A DNA stretch of 10,667 nucleotides from JBJELF01 sp051879015. Its GTDB lineage: Bacteria; Bacillota; Clostridia; Lachnospirales; Lachnospiraceae. Below are positions 7,563 to 10,667 of this stretch, in pieces. A program made the translations under genes and the position numbers. The stretch lies in the NCBI GenBank assembly GCA_051879015.1, contig JBJELF010000110.1, positions 1-10,667 of the forward strand. The letters run 5' to 3'. The notes under the pieces were generated by a model. That model ran no database searches and was not told the DNA's origin. It saw only the letters and a program-made list of their open reading frames with translations. Numbering within the stretch: position 1 is the first letter of the stretch; every line of letters starts with the position of its first letter.

Positions 7563-8786
7563 TTACTTTGCGAAACTCAGTTCTTCTACGGACTCTTTGA
7601 TGAGTTCATAAGCCTTATCACAATCGGCTTCTGTTAAAATCAGTGGAGGAACCATACGAATTACATTGCTTCCGATTGCAGTAACCAACAAATGCTTATC
7701 CAGACATTTATGTTTGATTTCGACACTGGAAGCGAAACCGTCAAACTCCACACCAATCAAGCAGCCCTGATGACGAACTTCTTTGATATGGGGCAGTGTC
7801 GCTAACTTTGCAGAGAAATAGTCACCCATCTTCTTTGCATTGCCAGCCAAATCACGACTCAGCAATTCTTCTATCTCAGCCAGTGCAGCGGCGCAGGAGA
7901 TGGGATGACCACCGAAGGTCGTTCCATGCGAACCAGCGGAAAATGCTTTGGCTACTTCTTTTGTGGCGCAGATTGCACCGATAGGCATACCACCACCCAG
8001 TGCCTTTGCCATAGAAACGATGTCTGGCTTAATTCCATAATTCATGTAGGACATAACTGCACCAGTGCGACACCATCCCGTCTGAACCTCATCTAACAGC
8101 AGAAGCATGCCCTTCTCGTCGCAGAACTCACGCAGACCGCAGAGGAATTCCTTTGTTGCCGGATGAACACCGCCCTCGCCCTGAACGGGCTCTACCATGA
8201 TAGCGATGGTGTTCTCAGTGCAGGCAGCCTTGAATGCTTCCAAGTCATTATAGGGAGCATAGGTAAATCCAGGGGTCATATCACCAAAACCAATCTGGCA
8301 CGCATTATCTGGCTGACCAGTAGCAGACATTGCGCCAAAAGTACGACCATGAAAGCCCATCTTTGCAGTGACAATGTTATACTTATGAGGACCGTATGTT
8401 TCCACACCATACTTACGAGCCATCTTAATCATCGCTTCATTTGCCTCAGCACCAGAATTCTGATAAAAAATCTTGTCCATACCAATCGTAGTACAGATTT
8501 TTTCAGCCAGAAGCGCCTGAGGAATCGTATAGGGATAGTTGAAGGTGTGCATAATATCATCCATCTGGTCTTTGACTGCAGCAACTACCTTGGGATTGCG
8601 ATTTCCTGCGGAATTGACCGCAATGCCTGCATAGAAGTCCAGATAGGGAGTACCTTTTTCATCATAGATGTACATTCCCTCCGCAGTCTCTGCCAGAAAG
8701 TCAAAACGCTCGTAGGTTTCAATCATATACGTTTGAACCTTCTCTTTAATTTCTTCAGCAGTAAAGCCAGTATCCTTCAGTTTCAT
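7563..8786 (-). CDS. class III PLP-dependent aminotransferase, ArgD/omega-aminotransferase type
   Basis: The 407-residue enzyme matches the acetylornithine/omega-amino acid aminotransferase group (about 400 residues). In the numbering from ATG 8786, SGAEANE is at 111-117 (cofactor phosphate), GFHGRTFGAMSATGQ at 144-158 and EPVQGEGG at 199-206. The PLP aspartate is D232 in LLLDEVQTGWCRTG, the Schiff-base lysine is K261 in SMAKALGGGMP, and GTTFGGHPISCAAALA lies further on. The start is set by a perfect AGGAGG (8795-8800) 8 nt upstream of ATG 8786; the in-frame ATG at 8807 lies upstream of that site. No arginine biosynthesis genes are near. With a GabT-like enzyme, a permease and an alcohol dehydrogenase alongside, a catabolic role on an omega-amino acid or diamine is inferred. 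A biosynthetic N-acetylornithine role cannot be excluded. A terminator-like hairpin sits in its leader. Confidence 0.9.
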   Translation of the reverse strand: MKLKDTGFTAEEIKEKVQTYMIETYERFDFLAETAEGMYIYDEKGTPYLDFYAGIAVNSAGNRNPKVVAAVKDQMDDIMHTFNYPYTIPQALLAEKICTTIGMDKIFYQNSGAEANEAMIKMARKYGVETYGPHKYNIVTAKMGFHGRTFGAMSATGQPDNACQIGFGDMTPGFTYAPYNDLEAFKAACTENTIAIMVEPVQGEGGVHPATKEFLCGLREFCDEKGMLLLLDEVQTGWCRTGAVMSYMNYGIKPDIVSMAKALGGGMPIGAICATKEVAKAFSAGSHGTTFGGHPISCAAALAEIEELLSRDLAGNAKKMGDYFSAKLATLPHIKEVRHQGCLIGVEFDGFASSVEIKHKCLDKHLLVTAIGSNVIRMVPPLILTEADCDKAYELIKESVEELSFAK

Positions 8787-8794
8787 AGTAAAAT

Positions 8795-8800
8795 CCTCCT
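8795..8800 (-). promoter_or_regulatory. perfect AGGAGG ribosome binding site of the second aminotransferase
   Basis: AGGAGG on the minus strand is 8 nt from ATG 8786. It lies inside the reading frame extended to ATG 8807, which rules in favour of the shorter protein. Confidence 0.8.
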
Positions 8801-8825
8801 GTTTCATCCAGTCTGTTCACTTGTC

Positions 8826-8863
8826 AAAAAAAAGGTGCTGACTCCCCAGGGAAAATCAGCACC
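8826..8863 (-). terminator. strong intrinsic terminator just upstream of the second aminotransferase
   Basis: GGTGCTGA (minus strand, 8863-8856) pairs perfectly with TCAGCACC (8841-8834) around a 14-nt loop, followed at once by eight T (8833-8826). Only 39 nt separate the T run from ATG 8786, leaving no room for a promoter. It may end read-through from gabT, whose own 3' end shows no terminator, or it may act as an attenuator in the aminotransferase leader. Confidence 0.85.
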
Positions 8864-8947
8864 TTCGCTTTTGTCCTTTAATATTGTACATTAGTGAAAT
8901 ATCATAATCTTTTTGACAAGTCAATATATTCCGCTAAATTTCTACTT

Positions 8948-9010
8948 ATTTGCCAAATATTTCAATAAAAACGGTTTAAAAACAAACAAATCTGCCAAAC
9001 ATTTCACTAA
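8948..9010 (-). repeat. pair of 21-bp direct repeats, probable operator sites
   Basis: On the minus strand 8990-9010 reads TTAGTGAAATGTTTGGCAGA followed by T. Positions 8948-8968 read the same except at three places (18 of 21 identical). The starts are 42 bp apart, about four helical turns, so both face the same side of the DNA. A 12-nt partial copy in the opposite orientation (8891-8902, 11 of 12) lies closer to the gene. This fits binding sites for a transcription factor controlling the downstream aminotransferase; the factor is unknown. Confidence 0.6.
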
Positions 9011-9046
9011 GAGCATTTCCTGACAATAACGATCAGCGTCCAATAT

Positions 9047-9062
9047 GTTCAATATATTGAAC
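9047..9062. promoter_or_regulatory. 16-bp perfect palindrome, possible operator
   Basis: GTTCAATATATTGAAC is its own reverse complement. It lies 63 nt after the gabT stop and upstream of the direct repeats. The size and lack of a T run suit a dimeric repressor site better than an RNA hairpin, but no regulator is encoded nearby. Confidence 0.45.
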
Positions 9063-9125
9063 ACAGTCGTCTTCTATCCTGCTCTTTGATGTATTGCGAT
9101 AGCGATGAGAAACTACACACTTTCT

Positions 9126-10484
9126 TTACTTTGTTGAACACGTCTGGACTGCCTGTTCAAAAATATTCAATCCACATTCCAGCTGTTCATCGGTCATCAC
9201 CAGTGGAGCCAGGAAGCGAATCACATTTCCATAGGTACCCGCACTTTCCACCATCAGACCATTGCGGACACATTCCTGAATGATGGCCGCAGTCAACGCT
9301 TTATCTGGTTGTTTACTTTCCTTATCCGTTACGAACTCAATTCCAACCATACCGCCCAGTCCTCTGACATCACCGATGCAATCGTACTTGTTCATCATTG
9401 CCGTGTAGCGCTCCATAACCTTCTCTCCGATTTTAAGAGAACGTGCTGCTAAATGGTCTCGCTCCATGATTTCAATTACCTTTAACGCAGCAGCACAGGC
9501 CAGCGCATTGCCGCAGAAGGTACCACCAATGGTACCCGATGCTGGTGCATCCATAATCTCTGCACTCGCAATAATCGCACTCAGCGGAACACCGCCCGCA
9601 ATCGACTTTGCCGTTGCAATGATATCAGGCTGAATTCCTGCTTCCTTCCAATATTCAGTGGCGAACATACGACCCGTACGGCAGAATCCGGACTGTACTT
9701 CATCCGCCACCAGCAAAATACCATTCTGGTCACAGACCTGACGAAGCGCGCGAACCCACTCAATCGGGGCTGGAATGAATCCACCCTCACCCTGTAACGG
9801 CTCCACTACAATGGCTGCAATGCTGTTGGCCGGAGCACACTGCTCAAACACATCATAGATGGACTGCATATAATAGTCGATCGCACTCTCCTGAGGCAGT
9901 CCTTCCGGATTGCGATAATAATACGGGAATTTTGCACGGTAAATGCCATCTGGGAAGGGACCCATCCCCACTGCATAGGCTTTCTTAGAGGTCATAGACA
10001 TAGTAAGCAGTGTACGGCCGTGGAACGCCCCAGAAAACACAATGATATTCGGGCGTCCCGTGTAGGCCTTAGCGAGTTTGACTGCATTTTCATCTGCCTC
10101 TGCACCAGAATTTGCAAAATAGGCTTTTTTCTTTTCACCCTTAACCGGGGCAATCTCGCAGAGTTTTTCCGCTAATGCAACATAGCCTTCATGGGTGACA
10201 ATATTAAACATTCCATGGAAATAATTATCTGCCTGCGCCTTGACTGCCTCCACCACTTCAGGTTCCGAGTAGCCGATATTGAGTACACCCACTCCGCCAA
10301 TCCAGTCCAAAAATTTGTTTCCATCCACATCCTCAATGATTGCGCCCTCGCCTCGCTTAATCACAACGGGATAAGCACAGCCGATTGCCTTGGGAGTAGC
10401 AACGGCACGGCGTTCAATCATCGCCTTGGCCTTAGGACCAGGCAGTGTCTCGGTGATAATCTCAGGTAAATCTGTTCTCAACAT
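9126..10484 (-). CDS. gabT: 4-aminobutyrate (GABA) aminotransferase-like class III enzyme
   Basis: A 452-residue cytoplasmic PLP enzyme of the GabT group. It carries NSGAEA (125-130), FHGRTLLTMSMTS (154-166), EPLQGEGGF (228-236), and DEVQSGFCRTG with the cofactor aspartate D261. The Schiff-base lysine is K293 in ATAKSIAGGVPLSAI, and GGTFCGNALACAAALKV follows. Length and the SIAGG-PLSA motif match GABA aminotransferases better than ArgD. The expected reaction is an omega-amino acid plus an alpha-keto acid giving a semialdehyde and glutamate or alanine; GABA, beta-alanine or 5-aminovalerate are possible donors. ATG 10484 follows AAGGAGG by 8 nt. A promoter (10622-10650) and a terminator (10519-10555) lie upstream, suggesting attenuation. 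No terminator directly follows its stop, so read-through toward the next aminotransferase is possible. Both aminotransferases share a Cys before RTG in the DEVQ motif, where Gly or Ala is common. Confidence 0.9.
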   Translation of the reverse strand: MLRTDLPEIITETLPGPKAKAMIERRAVATPKAIGCAYPVVIKRGEGAIIEDVDGNKFLDWIGGVGVLNIGYSEPEVVEAVKAQADNYFHGMFNIVTHEGYVALAEKLCEIAPVKGEKKKAYFANSGAEADENAVKLAKAYTGRPNIIVFSGAFHGRTLLTMSMTSKKAYAVGMGPFPDGIYRAKFPYYYRNPEGLPQESAIDYYMQSIYDVFEQCAPANSIAAIVVEPLQGEGGFIPAPIEWVRALRQVCDQNGILLVADEVQSGFCRTGRMFATEYWKEAGIQPDIIATAKSIAGGVPLSAIIASAEIMDAPASGTIGGTFCGNALACAAALKVIEIMERDHLAARSLKIGEKVMERYTAMMNKYDCIGDVRGLGGMVGIEFVTDKESKQPDKALTAAIIQECVRNGLMVESAGTYGNVIRFLAPLVMTDEQLECGLNIFEQAVQTCSTK

Positions 10485-10518
10485 AAGATGAGCCTCCTTA
10501 AAATCGGAACCGTCTCAT

Positions 10519-10555
10519 AAAAAAAAGTGAAGCGGAGAAGCTACTGCCTCTTCAC
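10519..10555 (-). terminator. intrinsic terminator / attenuator in the gabT leader
   Basis: GTGAAG (minus strand, 10555-10550) pairs with CTTCAC (10532-10527). After an A-G mismatch, GG and CC extend the stem by two pairs. Eight T follow directly (10526-10519). The T run ends 34 nt before the gabT ATG. Because a promoter-like element lies upstream at 10622-10650, it probably sits inside the gabT leader. It could instead end a gene to the right of the window. Confidence 0.7.
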
Positions 10556-10605
10556 ACTCCACATTGAGCATCTGGGGTTCCATTTATATTCAGCCAAAGA
10601 AGCAG
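10544..10605 (-). promoter_or_regulatory. candidate antiterminator pairing in the gabT leader
   Basis: CTGCTTCTTT (minus strand, 10605-10596) can pair over 10 positions with GAAGAGGCAG (10553-10544), two of them G-U wobbles and none mismatched. The second segment includes most of the 5' arm of the terminator, so the two structures exclude each other. The first segment is otherwise in the loop of a 6-bp hairpin, TTCAGC/GCTGAA (10589-10610). GGAACC (10581-10576) and GGTTCC (10511-10506) could also close the whole leader. Confidence 0.4.
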
Positions 10606-10621
10606 CTGAACTATTGATTTC

Positions 10622-10650
10622 ATCATATCACTGACTTGCACGGATTGCAA
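10622..10650 (-). promoter_or_regulatory. probable promoter of gabT with overlapping inverted repeat
   Basis: Minus-strand TTGCAA (10645-10650, 4 of 6 to the -35), a 17-nt spacer and TATGAT (10622-10627, 5 of 6) preceded by the extended -10 TGA. The predicted start near 10615 gives a leader of about 130 nt. The inverted repeat TTGCA-N5-TGCAA (10636-10650) covers the -35 region and could bind a repressor or activator. Confidence 0.5.
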
Positions 10651-10667
10651 TAGAAATCGAGACCAAT

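Larger units (their letters stand above)
8787..9125 (-). other. 339-nt intergenic region between the two aminotransferases
   Basis: No gene is visible here. It is A/T-rich and dense in symmetry: a terminator (8826-8863), a 12-bp inverted repeat (8819-8830 with 8910-8921) and the palindrome-like TTGACAAGTCAA (8913-8924). It also has two 21-bp direct repeats (8948-8968, 8990-9010) with an inverted partial copy (8891-8902), and a perfect 16-bp palindrome (9047-9062). The best but weak promoter candidate for the downstream aminotransferase is TTGTCA (8913-8918), 17 nt, ACTAAT (8890-8895). Whichever promoter is used, it must lie upstream of the terminator. Confidence 0.6.

Noticed and set aside
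8163..8894. 243-codon plus-strand open frame opposite the second aminotransferase
   Set aside because: It is antisense to a clearly conserved enzyme, has no family resemblance and crosses the terminator. It is a shadow of the real frame, as are the other plus-strand frames inside the minus-strand genes.
8948..9010. TTGGCA in the direct repeats as sigma-54 (-24/-12) promoters
   Set aside because: The GC that should follow GG after 10 nt is missing in both copies, so they do not fit the -24/-12 pattern.
4086..10484. Taurine to isethionate pathway (aminotransferase plus Fe-dehydrogenase)
   Set aside because: No glycyl-radical isethionate lyase, its activase or a taurine-type transporter is present. 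The main aminotransferase is GabT-like, so there is no specific support.
10519..10610. T-box or known riboswitch upstream of gabT
   Set aside because: No T-box consensus bulge sequence and no recognisable riboswitch core are visible; only a generic alternative-pairing leader can be supported.
10552..10667. Minus-strand open frame running in from the right edge and ending in TGA at 10552-10554
   Set aside because: It is only 38 codons, with no recognisable family, and it overlaps the promoter-like element and the terminator stem. The stop beside a terminator fits a gene end, so it is kept only as an alternative explanation.
1..10667. CRISPR array, tRNA, rRNA or insertion sequence
   Set aside because: No regularly spaced repeats, no tRNA-like cloverleaf, no rRNA sequence and no transposase or terminal inverted repeats with target duplication were seen.

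Overview
The window looks like chromosomal DNA of an anaerobic, low-to-moderate GC Gram-positive bacterium of the Clostridia (Bacillota). The basis is strong AGGAGG-type ribosome binding sites, A/T-rich spacers with T-tract intrinsic terminators, and protein families common in gut Clostridia: AAA-ATPase/PD-(D/E)XK proteins, a cytidylate-kinase-like protein and an iron-dependent alcohol dehydrogenase. Genus cannot be named from this sequence. Almost every gene lies on the minus strand, so transcription runs right to left.

Left part (1-3.4 kb), visibly more A+T-rich: two tandem paralogues of the AAA-ATPase-like plus PD-(D/E)XK (DUF1703) family. The one at the left edge is cut by the window and lacks its C-terminus here. 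The second is complete, carries an extra N-terminal helix-turn-helix, and has a near-consensus sigma-A promoter. At 3.43-3.91 kb on the plus strand is the C-terminal third of a MATE efflux pump, a gene remnant.

Right part (4-10.6 kb): an amino-acid/amine catabolism module on the minus strand. In transcription order it has a GabT-like class III aminotransferase, a second class III aminotransferase (ArgD-like), a cytidylate-kinase-like P-loop protein, an APC-family amino acid permease and an iron-containing alcohol dehydrogenase. The dehydrogenase overlaps the permease stop by ATGA and ends at a strong terminator. The inferred logic is uptake of an amino acid or omega-amino acid, transamination to a (semi)aldehyde, and reduction to the hydroxy compound with NAD(P)H. 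The substrate is not determined (GABA, beta-alanine and 5-aminovalerate are all compatible). The dehydrogenase has an in-frame TAG at codon 57, so the last step looks broken in this isolate or assembly.

Regulation is the most unusual part. T-tract terminators sit only 34, 39 and 56 nt upstream of the start codons of gabT, the second aminotransferase and the permease. For gabT there is a plausible promoter further upstream and a leader segment able to pair with the terminator's 5' arm, which is the layout of a transcription attenuator. Upstream of the second aminotransferase there are 21-bp direct repeats 42 bp apart, a 16-bp perfect palindrome and a 12-bp inverted repeat involving the terminator T-tract.
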